From: Gordionus sp. m RMFG-2023
Lineage: Eukaryota; Nematomorpha; Gordioida; Chordodea; Parachordodidae
Length of the DNA: 64,000 bases
NCBI RefSeq assembly: GCF_954871325.1
Contig: NC_088776.1
Location: 34,644,508-34,708,507 of the forward strand
Reading direction: 5' to 3'
This document shows, one piece after another, positions 11,424-23,257 of this stretch. The translations under genes were made by a program, and so were the position numbers. A model generated the notes under the pieces. That model was not told where the DNA came from. It did not search any database and worked only from the letters and a program-made list of their open reading frames with translations. Positions within the stretch are counted from its first letter, which is position 1, and every line of letters begins with the position of its first letter.

Positions 11424-12070
11424 CTTTTATTGGATATCTTGTATCCCACATACGTATGCTACCATCCCTGGCTCCTGATGCAAAAATATCTTAATAAATT
11501 TATTGACATTATTTGAAATGAATAAATAAAAACTTTTATCACACCAACAAAAATTGACAGATTTAACACTTCCATAATGGCCTTCAAATGCAACAAATTT
11601 ATCATCATAATTCAAGTCCCACAGTTTAATCACTTTGTCACCACTAGCTGTTAAATATTTAAAGTTATCATTTGGTTTAAAACAAATATCAAATATTGAA
11701 TTTTCATGTAGTCTGGTTTCTAAAATACAAAATTTTTTTATTATTAATTTAAATTCTATTACTTTTAATCATTTTTAATTTGTCATTGTTATATAGATGA
11801 AAATATCCATCTTCATCCCCAATAGCTAAAAGATGTGGTTTACCTAAATAAGTTATTATAATTTTCAAGTCTCTATTTACCTGGAAGAAATTTAGAGACT
11901 ATAGGTGATGAATACATCTATAAATAAACATTGATCATCTAATATTTAAAATAATATCACACTTCTAAATTTCCACCATGAATTAATTGTCTATCACTAT
12001 TTGATGTATAAAAGTCGTTAATTACATTATTTAACAGCTTCATTTTTAAATTTTGGACATCTATTCTCAT
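11424..12070 (-). CDS. CDT2/DTL-like WD40 protein, 5' part (five exons)
   Basis: Exons on the minus strand are 12070-11963, 11917-11881, 11843-11763, 11719-11534 and 11489-11424. All four internal introns start GT, end AG, are 38-46 bases long and keep the frame, giving 159 residues. The protein has KPHLLAIGDEDGYFHLYN, then NSIFDICFKPNDNFKYLTAS, GDKVIKLWDLNYDDK, GHYGSVKSVNFCWCDK and FASGARDGSIRMWDTRYP. These correspond, in order, to the first WD repeats of metazoan CDT2/DTL, the substrate receptor of the CRL4 ubiquitin ligase that marks CDT1 and other replication proteins for degradation on PCNA-bound chromatin. The last exon ends at a good donor (GTAATT), but I find no following exon in the next 3 kb. 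It may continue past a long intron, or it may be a truncated copy. The start methionine is the first in frame after upstream stops. The upstream 400 bases have no other coding signal. Confidence 0.7.
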
Positions 12071-12578
12071 TTTTTTATTAATAAAGAATTTTTAATTATA
12101 CTTATTGGTAGAGCATATGATTTAAACATTTTTGTTTATCGCGGGGTTTTTAATGAATGCAAACAATTTTATATTTTATAAAATTTGTATAGTGCTAACG
12201 GCTGACCTATCATCACAGCCATATTTATAACTAAATTTTTGAAATATAAAACTTAGTAAATATCAGCCATATATAATATTCTAAAATATATATTATTGTA
12301 AATATTTCGAATATTTTATAGCCCATGTGCTCTTTTAGTTAAAAATTTCTTGTATCAGCTTTTGAGTTTTGACCATACTGGCTTGTGTAGGGCATGTATT
12401 TACAGATCAAAAATTATGAACTAATGAATAAAAAAATGTTTTGAATTTTCTTTAATTTTATATCTAATTTTTTATTTGAAAAGTGTATATTTGAATATTT
12501 AACTTATTTTATATTTTTTTTATTTGTTTTATTATACAGAGCTATTCAAATCTCGCATAAGATTTTCTTTATATAAAT

Positions 12579-13731
12579 CAGAGACCTGCAGAGGTACCAT
12601 TTGCACGGCCCGGCCCGGTTTTAAATTTTTTAGGGCCGGCCCGGCCCGGATATTTTTAAAAAAAAATTTTTTAGGCCCTGCCCGGCCTGGGTTAAAAATA
12701 TAAGGCCCGGCCCGGATATTTTTTTTAAAAAAAATTTCAGGCCCGGCTCGGAATTTTTTAAAATTCCGCTCACAGCTTGCACTTGAAACAGGAATTGCCA
12801 ATTTTTCTAAAATTGGAAATTCGCTTTGGTGAGCCGCCCACCACTCTAACAAATTATCCACCTTAAATGTTTCATCTATTTTTTTATTTATGTAATTATA
12901 ATATTCATCATCGGGTATTGACATATTACCAGAATTACCATCGCCCCATTTGTCATAAAACGATTCAGTTTGTTTAACAACAGTCGTAATTTGACTGGTC
13001 GATGATATTTTATTTATTTCCTGAGCCTCTTGTAATTTAATATAATCGTTTTCCGTCATTTTGCGATCTGTCCCTGACAACATACGTAATTGCTTGAATT
13101 TGGGACAGAGAAAAAGAGAAATAAAATGATACTTGTGTAAAACAAATTTTTCAATTAAAAAATGCATTATATTAAGTAAAATCAATTTTATTTCTCCTAT
13201 TTCGCTATGAGAGGTATTACAAACTTCAAGAAGTGATATTCCTTAATTTGATTGTTTTGGTAAAATATATTCTAAAAATTTAGATATGAATTATAAAAAA
13301 ATATATTAATAATACTTGAATATTGGGGCGTATTTAAAATATTCCTTTATTTGATTGTTTTGGTAAAATATGTTGTAAAAATTAGATATGAGTTATAAAA
13401 AAATATATTAATAATTTGAATAAATTTGCAGGAAATTAATAATTAGATCGATCTGTGGGTGTTAGGTAGTGTTAACCATCACCCAATATTATATTAATCA
13501 TAACTATAATATAATATAATTTTATAACCATTAACTCATAATGTAAAAATTTTTATAAAAAATATTAAGGCCCGGCCCGGGTTTAACAATCTTAGGCCCG
13601 GCCCTGATATGTTTAAAAAAAATTTTTTTAGGCCCGGCCCGGCCCGGCCCGGCCCGGGTATATTTAAAAAATTTAAAATACGGCCGGGCTTAGGGCCGGG
13701 CCGGGTTTAGGGCCAGGCCTGTAGGTCTCTG
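12579..13731 (-). mobile_element. hAT element with GGCCCGG subterminal arrays and exact 8-base target duplication
   Basis: Inverted ends CAGAGACCTGCAG and CTGTAGGTCTCTG are flanked by the exact direct repeat ATATAAAT (12571-12578 and 13732-13739). Both subterminal regions are packed with GGCCCGGCCCGG blocks about 40-60 bases apart, striking in this AT-rich DNA. The middle holds a remnant of a hAT transposase on the minus strand and a tandem duplication of about 80 bases (around 13240-13320 and 13345-13420). At 1153 bp it is far shorter than an autonomous hAT element and looks internally deleted. The perfect duplication and well-kept ends suggest that insertion was not very old. Confidence 0.85.
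12756..13105 (-). pseudogene. hAT transposase C-terminal remnant
   Basis: The minus strand encodes LLEWWAAHQSEFPILEKLA followed by IPVSSASCERNF, the hAT C-terminal dimerisation motif (W...P.L..LA...L.IP.SSA..ER.F). Reading then passes directly into the GGCCCGG subterminal repeats, translated as meaningless GRAGP units. Upstream residues include YYNYINKKIDE. The catalytic RNase-H-like core is absent, so this is a deletion derivative. Confidence 0.75.
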
Positions 13732-14460
13732 ATATAAATAAAGAAATAATATATATTTTTGTTTTTTAGAGTTCTTTTTGTTTTTCTTAGTTTTCTTATG
13801 TGTACATTTATTATTAATAAATACGCTACGTCTAAATAATTGAATAACTTTTTTCAATACCACGTTTATTTATCAGGAACTGTTCGAAATTAGCATTCAT
13901 TCTGCTGATATTTAGATTTATAAATTTTTGTAATTATTTTAGATTCTTCTTGTTTTTCCTAAAGGCTTATTTATTTTTATTTCTTATTTATTTACTCTAA
14001 TAAAATTGATAATTTATTTTATTAAATAAGAACTAAATCACTTCAGTTTACTTTAGTTTATATTTTGAATTTTAATTTAGATATATATTAAAAACTTTTT
14101 TACAAAAATTAAATACATACACTATTATAAACGGTGACAAAGAGAAGCTATTATAATAATAAATCTTTTGTAACTTAATGAACAAAAGAATTTTTTATTT
14201 CATCTTCATCAAAATCCGAATAATAATTTATTGACATATTCTTGACATTACATCGAAATTTATAACAAAATATAACTTTAATTACAACATACACTATTGA
14301 ATTAAAAATATATATATTAAAAAACAAATAATCATATATTAAAAATTAAATATAAAATATATAATAATATATGTATATAATCTATGAAGAAAAACATAAA
14401 AAGGAACTAAGAAAAAAAAATATTAAAAAAGGATATATTACCCCAGAAAAGAGTGAATGC

Positions 14461-14760
14461 TTAAAAAATTGAACCGGCAAATTTCAAGAAAAATTTGACG
14501 ACGAAAGAAAAATCCTTCATTTGGTCCACATAAGATTTGTCTAATTTTTTTCCTATGATTTTATTGAAATGGAGGGTCTCACTTTCAATCATGCCTAGGG
14601 TATTGGTAACGAATGCTAGACTTTGCTGCAGAATCACACATGTATAGTCCCAAGCAAAAGAGAGACCATTAGTTTAGGAAATGAGGGATATACCATCGGG
14701 GCGTATGGCGTTTTCGTTTGAGAAACCATTGGTTCCAGGGTGGATGGGATATTAATTTTT
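14461..14760 (-). pseudogene. Retroelement reverse-transcriptase-type protein relic (region upstream of the C-terminal tail)
   Basis: The minus strand reads NAIRPDGISLIS, a stop where Trp would be usual, then NGLSFAWDYTCV and SLAFVTNTLG, followed by a degraded tail. The pattern RPDG.SL..W..G..L.WD.TCV is known to me from the C-terminal half of non-LTR reverse transcriptase proteins of invertebrates, just before the block seen at 2777-3080. The piece is isolated, partly GC-richer than its flanks, and contains a stop. It is a dead fragment. Confidence 0.5.
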
Positions 14761-15187
14761 TTAAGAGCAGCTAGGAGAATGTATATTACATTTTTTTATT
14801 ATAAGGAAACAAAATTCGTACTTTAGAAAAGATAATGTAATTTAATCATTTTATATTTTAAAAGACAATGTTATAAAAACTAAAATGATATTTTGAAAGA
14901 CTTTTTGATATTAAATATGTGAATTTACAATAAAGATATAAAGAATTATTATAGTTAAATTATTGACTCAAATATAAATTATTATGGAAGAGTAATTAAA
15001 AAATTGAAAAAGAAAATTTATTTATTGATTATGAGGACACTCATGAGTTATAAACTGAGGTAGCAACACCTTAAATTTAATTTACCTCTAAAAAGCATGT
15101 TAATATTTTGATTTGTTTTTTTCAGTAATATTTTAGCTAAGTTATGTGTCTGCAAAGTTTCCTCCATTTTATTAAATTGTTTCGAGC

Positions 15188-15895
15188 GGTTTGAATTAAT
15201 TACAAATGCCTAGGTAAACTGGAAATGTCAAGGTAAACTACAAATGATTAGGTAAAAATATTTGTTATATTCTCTATTCATTGAAAGTAAGATTCATTTT
15301 CTTATGATATAAATAATGTATAAAAATTAAATTATTCGATATATTCAATAATAAAAGATTATACATTAATAGTTCTATTTCTTTTTATCTCATAATAAAT
15401 AGTTTAAATCCTACAATATAATTAGATTAAAATTAATTATAATTAAAATTACATATTAAATTTCAATAAAATTATATCCGCAAGTTGGCATATTTTTAAA
15501 AAATTTCATTAAATAATACCTTGGCATTTGCAGTTTAGTCAAACACCTTCTTAAGTAATAATATAATATGATTTTAAAATATATTAAAACAAAAAAAAAT
15601 TTTAAATTCGTTCATAAAATAATAATACGCCAACTTGAGGATTTAATATTATTGAAATTTAATATGTAATTTAAATTATTATTAATATAATTATAGTAAT
15701 AGATTTAATTATGTGATAAAAGAAAATACAACTATTAATGTATATTCCTTTATTATTAAATATATCTTATAATTTAATTTTTATAAGTTATTTATATTAT
15801 AAGAAAATGAATTTCACTTCAATTAATAGAGTATATATTGAAAATTTTTATCTAATCATTTGCAATTTACCTAGGCATTCGCAGTTTAGTCAAAC
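15188..15895. mobile_element. Foldback MITE with about 290-base arms, AATGCCTAGGTAAA family
   Basis: The left arm (about 15188-15500) and right arm (about 15625-15895) are diverged reverse complements. The right end reads CCTAGGCATTCGCAGTTTAG then TCAAAC. The left end has AATGCCTAGGTAAACT and TGATTAGGTAAA. A third copy of the terminal motif (GGCATTTGCAGTTTAGTC) lies inside at about 15525. The foldback borders directly on another MITE at 15915. No target duplication was found. Confidence 0.6.
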
Positions 15896-15914
15896 CCGTT
15901 TTCGAGATATTAAC

Positions 15915-16263
15915 TAGAGATCTGCACATTACGGTTCGGCCCGAACCCAGCCCGGAAGTTTGCTGGCCGGGTTAATTTATAAAAATGAATTTTAGTTTAG
16001 GCTAGGTCAGGCCTATATTTCAAAAATTTTTGGCCGGACCAGGTTGTCTTTAGATTTTTAAAGTGCAAAAAATAAGGGGCTGATATTTTTTATAAATTTT
16101 ATTTAAATAAATTCGGGGGGGGGGGCAGATAATTTTATTTCAGGTCGGGCTTTTCAAGATAAATAAAAAAAAAATTGTTCGGGATAGGGCCGGGCAGAAC
16201 AAATTTAAAAAAAAAAAAATTCGCCAGGCTGGACTTAAAAATTAAGCCCCTTATAGATCACTA
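15915..16263. mobile_element. hAT-type MITE, TAGAGATCTGCAC ends, exact 8-base duplication
   Basis: The element begins TAGAGATCTGCAC and ends ATAGATCACTA. It is flanked by the exact repeat ATATTAAC (15907-15914 and 16264-16271). Inside are GGCCCGAACCCAGCCCGG-like blocks and a run of G at about 16116. It has no coding capacity. It resembles the GC-rich hAT at 12579 in style but not in terminal sequence. Confidence 0.85.
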
Positions 16264-16271
16264 ATATTAAC

Positions 16272-17971
16272 ATTCATTTTTGTTAGGGTGTTTAATTAAT
16301 AAACTCACACTAGTGGTAAATTTTTTTCAAAAAATGATATAATTATAATTAAAAAAATATTTTTTGATATTTTTATTCAAAATTATCAATTGACTGATGG
16401 TTAAAGATTAAATAAGTAATTTTATAATTATTTGCCTGTTTTTATCGATTTTTTAATATTAAAATATGCTATTACAAAATTTTATCCATCATTATATTTT
16501 TAAAAAGTTTATACTTCTAATAACTGTTCAAAGTATCAAAGTGTATTATAGATATTTGACCAAAATAATTAAAAGATTTTAACGTATAGTCTAAGGAGAG
16601 GATGACTACATGGAACGTAATCCCCCTGCTATTTTTTTTGGTTTTCATCCTCAAAGAGCCTCCCCCCCCCCGCCTGCCAAAAAATTTCAATCTTTGAATC
16701 TTTTTTTTATAAATTTTTTTCCCTCTTTCTTTTTTATTGTAGCCAGAACGGTTTATAGTGTAGAAAATGGAGAGGCAAAATGTTTATTTAAAATAATTCA
16801 TTTTATTTTTTATATTTTAGTTTCAACTAAAATAAAAATTTTGATTCCTCACATTTTATCAATTTTTATTGTTATTATTTTCAAGATAATCAAAGGTAAA
16901 AAAAATATTTTTTGAAAATATTGATCATATTAAATATTTAACGAATATAAAGGGTAATAAAATCGATATTAGGTGAGGTAAATGTAATAACAATCTACAG
17001 ATGACAAGTAACTTTTTTACTTTATTTCAGTGGCGAGGGCTACTGGGCTCTCTACACATTAAAATATTCTATAAAATAGATATTATTGACACAATAATCT
17101 AAACATCAAATTTTATTAAAAATTTTTTTACAACCCCATAAAATATATATAAACATCATAGTAATGATGATAAATAGATGCATTTATGGCAGGTTTTGAG
17201 CCGATAAAGAGGCTAAACCGAATTTAAGTGAATACTATCATTCTAATTGTTGTAGTTTGCATTTTTTAATATATTTATTTGATAAAGGGATTTATTTTAA
17301 AAGATGTATTAATTTCTAAATAGCGGATTGATAGATTTATTATTACATTAAAAAGGAATCGTAAATATCATTTTTCATTTTGTAAACTTTTGATATTTGA
17401 ATTTAATTTAAAAAGAATAAAAAAATTTAAAAAGTATCATATTAAATTATATTAAGGATATCGCCATCAGCAGTGATACTACTAAATTAGAAAATATCCC
17501 TCGTTTCTTCGATGGTTTTCTTATCTATTCGTTTATTTACCTTTATGAAACTAATCTCAATCGCTTAAAGGGAAGCTCAATTTTGAAAAAAGAAACTCGT
17601 GCCTCGAGAAGGCTTATCAATTTTTTTTCCTTAGGATTGAGCCAATTTAACAACATTACAGGCAAAATATAAACTAACGTTAACTAAATCTTTTATGTGT
17701 TCAAATAGGAATTCGAAATTTTCAAATAAGGTTGTTAGTTATTAAGATTAATCAATCTCCTTTGAAAGAAATTCATAAATTCTATCATGCTAAATAATCT
17801 AGTAAATTTAAGAGTAAATTGCCAAATTTTTTATTCAAAATTTCATCGACCTTCGATATCTGAGTGGATTCCTGATCCATATTATAATATGGAAAAATCA
17901 ATGAAATCTTTTCAAAAAATATATAAAGAAGACGAAGAAATGAAAGATTTATGGAAATTTATTTAATTAAA
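16272..17971. other. AT-rich stretch with no recognised gene
   Basis: An open frame near 16610-16915 runs through homopolymers and low-complexity Phe/Ile-rich codons and is not credible. Near 17580-17665, GCCTCGAGAAGGC and TTTAACAACATTA suggest a worn half of the TAGTGTTGTTAA MITE family. Nothing else was recognised. Confidence 0.5.
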
Positions 17972-18142
17972 TTCGCGATAATATTTCATGGTAATGCATT
18001 CGCTGCAATGGATTAGCGATATTGTTTTTACGGCAATACATTCGCGGTAATGCATTTGCTATAATATCTTTTCACGGTAATCAACATTCGCGGTAATGTA
18101 TCACGATAATAAAATTTCGCGAAAAATGTTTTCGCGGTATTA
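17972..18142. repeat. Degenerate tandem array of TTCGCGGTAATGCA units
   Basis: About ten imperfect copies of TTCGCGGTAAT and its variants (TTCGCGATAAT, TTCACGGTAAT, TTACGGCAAT) occur in 170 bases, spaced roughly 12-25 bases apart and all in the same orientation. CpG-containing units are exceptional in this sequence. It could be a decayed minisatellite, a cluster of protein-binding sites or an element's subterminal array. There is no gene within 500 bases to link it to. Confidence 0.6.
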
Positions 18143-20620
18143 ATATATTAATCATCTAATTGTAAATAATAACATGGCCGAAGAATTTTTTTTTATAGGA
18201 ATAGAGGGTAGGTTTTGGATGTAAATTTACCTCCATGTCTTTATAATCTCAAGGGGCTTAAAAATAATTATTTTAAAATTCTGATTTTTTTCACTAATAA
18301 TTTTTAAAATTACTTTTTTTAGCTAACAATTTCTAAGTGACCTTTTTTTTTATCTAATTTCAAAATGACTTTTTTATAGCTAAAAATTTCAGAATGATCT
18401 TTTTAACTAATAATTTCATAATGACCACTTTTTTGAAGGGATTTTTGAAAAAGATTTAAGCTTGAGCCCCTGTGCCCTCCTTATAATGCCTACTGTATAT
18501 AAATAATTCAGTTAAAATAAATTTAATTAATAAATTAGAATCATTTTACTTATTTTGATTTTACTCATTATTGTTAATTTTTACTCCCCCCCCCAATACT
18601 AACCCCACTTCAAAAAAGTGGAGACAAATGGATATTAACTCTCCCTCATGTAGACATTGTTGGATGGAAATATATAAGAGTAGAGGTCTTTATTATACTT
18701 ATTTAATTTAATTTAACCATATTCTACTAATTTGTATTTATAACGAAATACATTTATTGTAGACAAAGATTATATGATCATCCAATGAGGAAGTTTGAGA
18801 ATTACATAGAAAAGAAGGTCAAGAATTAAAGGTAAAAAAAATCGATGGGGAAACAGACCCACAAGGCTCATAGAGTAAATTCCAGCATAGCCAAATATAA
18901 AATAAGTGAGGTGGATTTTCTGAATAATATAAAATGCAAGTTAATGAAAGAGCGATATGTATCATAAAGCAATTGTAAATTATAATTAACTCAATAACTA
19001 GATAGATATAACGATTATTCATTCATTGATTTTGGAAGTAATAGAGTAAAAGATTGATTTGTTATTTACATTTAATTAAATTTAAACTTAATGAAGCCCA
19101 TAATTGTAAATAGGACGTGTAAGCAGCTTGTGAGCAAACTTACTCCTCATGCCAGGTAGACCACTGATTGCTATATTTCCGGATTACATTTATTTATAGT
19201 ATAGGTTCTTTTAAGTGATTACATTTGATGTTAAATACTGGCTATCAAATAGATAAATGTGCATGTGAACAACAGTCTCCCAGTCGATTTAATTTATTGT
19301 TGATAGTAGACACAAATTCTTGTAGTTTTTGGTCCAGTTCTCGTTTTTATTATAGAATGATCATAATGATAATTATTCACCTAAAATGGTCCCCCCTCCC
19401 CAGATCCTGCTACTCCAGTTGTAGTCTATTCTTGCCCCTCCTAGAACCTCAGACAGAACGTTTATGCCCTTATTCCCCCCCCTCCATACTATGATCCGTA
19501 CCCAACAATGACGCTAATTCACTATCTTTTACAATCGAATTTTAACTATTCTACAATTAATTATATAAGAATTAAAGTGATCAATTTATATATCTAGTCT
19601 AGTGTTATTTTTTCATTAGAAAGTTATAAACTTTTTCAAAATTTTAATATTTACATTGTTAATGTTAATCGCATTTAGTTAAAACTAATATATTTTAAAA
19701 TTGGCTTGACGTACAATAGGTTATAAATAATTAAAAATATTGTTGTAGCAGTTAGAAAAAATAAGAAATAAATTTAATATAATATACTAAATGTCAGTCA
19801 ATTTTTCTGAAATGAACAGTTAATTTTCCTTGGGGAAGGAGAGTGTGATGTGGAGATCACGGGATGACAGTGTGGGAGGACAAAGAGATCAAGAATGCAC
19901 GGAATATATTGGATGACTTGGACTGATCTTGAAAATTTCACAATGTAATTTAGATAATTATCGTTAACTTGTTTTCATATGAATGTTAATATTTATATTA
20001 TGAACGTTTATGAAAAATATAGAATTTTAAAGGTACAAGTCTGATATTTTTGTTATGTAAAAATGACAGCAAGATTAAAGGAAGGGTTGAGAGTAAAAGC
20101 TTCTTTACAAATATGATATATAATAATTAAATTTTTAGAGGGGAGGATCTTTTACATTCTTAATAATGTCTTTATTTCTAATCAAAGGAATTAGATTTAA
20201 TAATTTTCCTCAGTACTGTGAATAAGGTGTAACTGGTAGAGCACGACTGAAGAGGATAGCGGTGCAAATAATAAAACAAAAGATTAGTAATCATTAATAA
20301 CTTTGTCTAAATATTTAGAGCGATAAATTCAAATAAAGATTGATAGAATGACTCCGTATCATCATATTAATATTATTATGTCATTGCATCATATATACAC
20401 TATTTAATATATACTTTTAATCTTATATTTTATGAATTACTATTTTTAGTATAGATTAAATATATATATATTTAATCAACTCGTTTACAACCATCTGTTT
20501 AATTCATTTTTGCCCTTAGGGTTATTTTTTTTATATTTTATCGTATGTCCAGTTTTTTATGTCAATCATTTTATGTGTAAATTATATTATATTTTATTTT
20601 GTATTTTCTTTTATTTTTAT
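18143..20620. other. AT-rich stretch, no gene called; several GC-richer islands
   Basis: GC-richer islands lie at about 18730-18960, 19380-19510 and 19825-19940. The middle one ends in G/C runs like those at hAT ends here. The third reads through three partly open frames and could be a relic exon, but I recognise no protein. At 20228-20265 a tRNA D-arm-like stretch (GTAACTGGTAGAGCACGAC) has no B box behind it. Confidence 0.4.
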
Positions 20621-20628
20621 AATTAGCC

Positions 20629-23249
20629 CAGGGGCCCCTACAACGGGGGGGGGGGTCCGAAGCAACTGCTTCAGTAAATTTGAGTAGGGGTACTTTTTTT
20701 TTTAACATCCATCATGATCATGTGATTCCTGGTTTATAAATGTAATAATAAGATCCCCCCCCCCCCACTTAATATTTAATTTAATATATTGACGGAAATT
20801 TTGGTCGATGTTTAGTAAATTTGTTATCCGAGATTTCTTGTCATAAATTATTTTTCCAATTTTAAAATATGCCTAAAAATATTGGGAGGGTCTCCTTTGA
20901 TCTTAAAATGGTCCATTTGTCCATTTTAGGTCAAAATGGACGATTTTTTCAATTTATAGGTTAGGGTTAGGGTTATAAATGATTTTAATTTACCGCGATT
21001 AAATAGACCAATCAGAAAAAAATGGACAAAATTTACGATCAAATGACTTTACGATCAAAGTTAGGCAAATCAAAATATTAACCAAAAAAAATGCAAATGC
21101 CTAATAAAAAATTGCAAATCGCATAATATAAGAGATGATAAATGGATAGATCACATTAGAAAAAGACATGGTGGGCTTAATATTAATGATATAAAGAAAA
21201 TGAAATAGTAGCTTTTAAGAATGTTACTCAAAATTGGACAAATAGCAAAGTAATTTTTCTATTAAATATTTAATTGTTTATACCTATCTTATTATAATGG
21301 GTATTAAATAGCAATTTAAGAAGAAAGAAGTAAAAATTGGGAATTCAAAGCTGTTGGTATAATAAATATTTTTAATTAATATAATTATCTTTTAAAAGTG
21401 TCCTAATAATAAAGAAAATGTGTTAGAAGAAAATATAGTATCTGATGATTCTGATAATGATATGAAATTAGTGAACCTGAGGTCATTTAGTTACTCATAT
21501 TTTTTATCTACTATATTTTTTATTGGAAGACACAGAGCAGAGATTTGATAAAGTAGAACAAGAAATTCCTATTATCTCTTTACTGGTAATAAATATTCCT
21601 TAAATATCTAGTTGAGCAAAGTTATGATGGAGATGAGTGGAAGAATCAATGGTGTGCAAGCCTTGATTAGAGCAGAGGCGCCAAAGGCAGCTTTTATTTG
21701 GTGTTATTGTCATCGATTAAATTTAATCGTTGTTCAATTATGCCAATCAATTAAAGAACTTCGAAATGTTCTAGGAATACTAGATGAGATTTATGTCTAT
21801 TTTAATGGTGTAAAAAGATATGAGGTACTCAAAAAATTTCAGTGTAATGATCTGAAAAAATCGCAACGATTTCTACGCGTTAAGAATACCACTCGGTAAT
21901 AGTTCCTTATTTATTTAGATTTTAAATGTTTTTTTTTATTTAGAAGCTGGCTATCGTCATATAAAGCTATTGTAAATTTTTTTCAACTTTGATGCCTTGA
22001 GGGCAGCTTTAACAAATTTAAAGAATTCTGAAGTTCCTTCCACTTCCACTATGGCTAGTGCTATAGTCTTTAGAATAGAAAAATTTGATTTTATCTTATC
22101 ACTTAGTGTTTTGGATAAAATATTGTTGATAACAAGTTTGGCTTGTACAAAATTGCAAACCATTTCGAAGGATATAGGGTATGCAATAAATCAAATTCAA
22201 TTGGCACAAGATTGCTTGATTAATTTGAGAAGTATAATATAAATTATTGTCTTAATTATTTTTTAATCTAATAGATAATAACACTGAATTTTTGGATGTT
22301 TTTTCAAAGGCGCAAGATTTTATGAAGGAGAGAAATCACCTTTTGATTTTGAAAGTTCTAGACTTCAAACATTACAAACCAAAAAGAAGAGATATATATA
22401 CTTTCATCATTAAATATAGAAAATTTTTTTAGCTTTAAAATAGGTGTGTTTTATGCTGCACTCGATTTAATTATTATGCAGTTTAACGAAAGATTTAATG
22501 ATGATTCCATGAAATTTTTACATCAAATATCATTTTTTACGCCGAAGGGAATGGCAAAAAAATCAATTATTAAAGAAGATATCGAGGATATTTGTGAATT
22601 TTACAATTTAAATACAAGTCAAATTTTCGAAGAAATGTTGAAGTTTAGAAATATTTATAAGATGGCCAAAAGGGGCAATGTAATTATTACTCATGACCTA
22701 GAGGTTCAAGAATCTAAAGATTTGTCAGATTCTTTTAATTTAAATATTTTTACCAATACATTATTTAGCTTCTTCTGATGATGATGATAATTCAGATTGG
22801 AAAAACTATTCATTTATTTTACCTTATCGTTTACTTTTAAATTTTTCTGCTTCCCCTAATTTAAGAATTTTATATAAATATTTATTAACCACAACCTCAT
22901 GTACTGCCGAAAGAGTCATGAGTAAAATTAAATTAATTAAAACAAGACTTCGCAGTACCATGAAAGATTCTTTTCTCAATAATTTAACCATATTCTATTC
23001 TCAATGGAAAAAAATTTATTTAAAAAATTAAATACTGATGAAATTATAATTTCTTTCGCTTCTCTATCTAATTTATCTAAATTATTAATTTAAAAATAAT
23101 ATTTATAAAGATTTATATTATATATTAAAAATTGATGCAATAAAAATTATTTATGAATGTGTGTCATAATTATCATTTTTTGGAGGGGGGGGGGATACTT
23201 TTCATGGGGGTATTCTGCTTCATTCGCTGAAAAAGTGTAGGGGCCACTG
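20629..23249 (+). mobile_element. hAT element of the ZMYM1/DUF4371 type, 2.6 kb, with target duplication
   Basis: It begins CAGGGGCCCCTACA and ends TGTAGGGGCCACTG, inverted with one mismatch. The flanking 8-mers AATTAGCC and AATTGGCC differ at one position. Long G/C homopolymers sit just inside both ends. The middle carries a decayed transposase (21612-23031). A small inverted-repeat insert (about 20896-21060, ends CTTTGATCKTAAA) lies near its left end. Confidence 0.8.
21612..23031 (+). pseudogene. hAT transposase, ZMYM1/DUF4371 type, decayed
   Basis: Recognisable pieces in order are GRINGVQALIRAEAPKA with CYCHRLNLIV (the conserved H-R-L-N-L around the catalytic core), SEVPSTSTMASAIVFRI with FDFILSLSVLDKIL, IGYAINQIQLAQDCLINLRS, then LDLIIMQFNERFNDDSMKFL, and the C-terminal dimerisation block TTTSCTAERVMSKIKLIKTR with LRSTMKDSFLNNLTIFY before a stop near 23031. 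These correspond to the order in zinc-finger MYM-type protein 1-like transposases. Frame changes and stops separate the pieces, and the N-terminal TTF/BED-like zinc finger is not clear (a fragment WIDHIRKRHGGLNI lies near 21150). Confidence 0.75.
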
Positions 23250-23257
23250 AATTGGCC

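Noticed and set aside
16610-16915. Open frame of 101 codons starting MERNPPAIFF
   Set aside because: It runs through C homopolymers and T-rich DNA and gives Phe/Ile low complexity without any domain.
20228-20265. tRNA gene suggested by GTAACTGGTAGAGCACGAC
   Set aside because: Only the D-arm part fits; there is no B box or acceptor pairing.
20960-20977. GGTTAGGGTTAGGGTT as an interstitial telomere repeat
   Set aside because: Only two to three units within a transposon, too short to mean a telomere.
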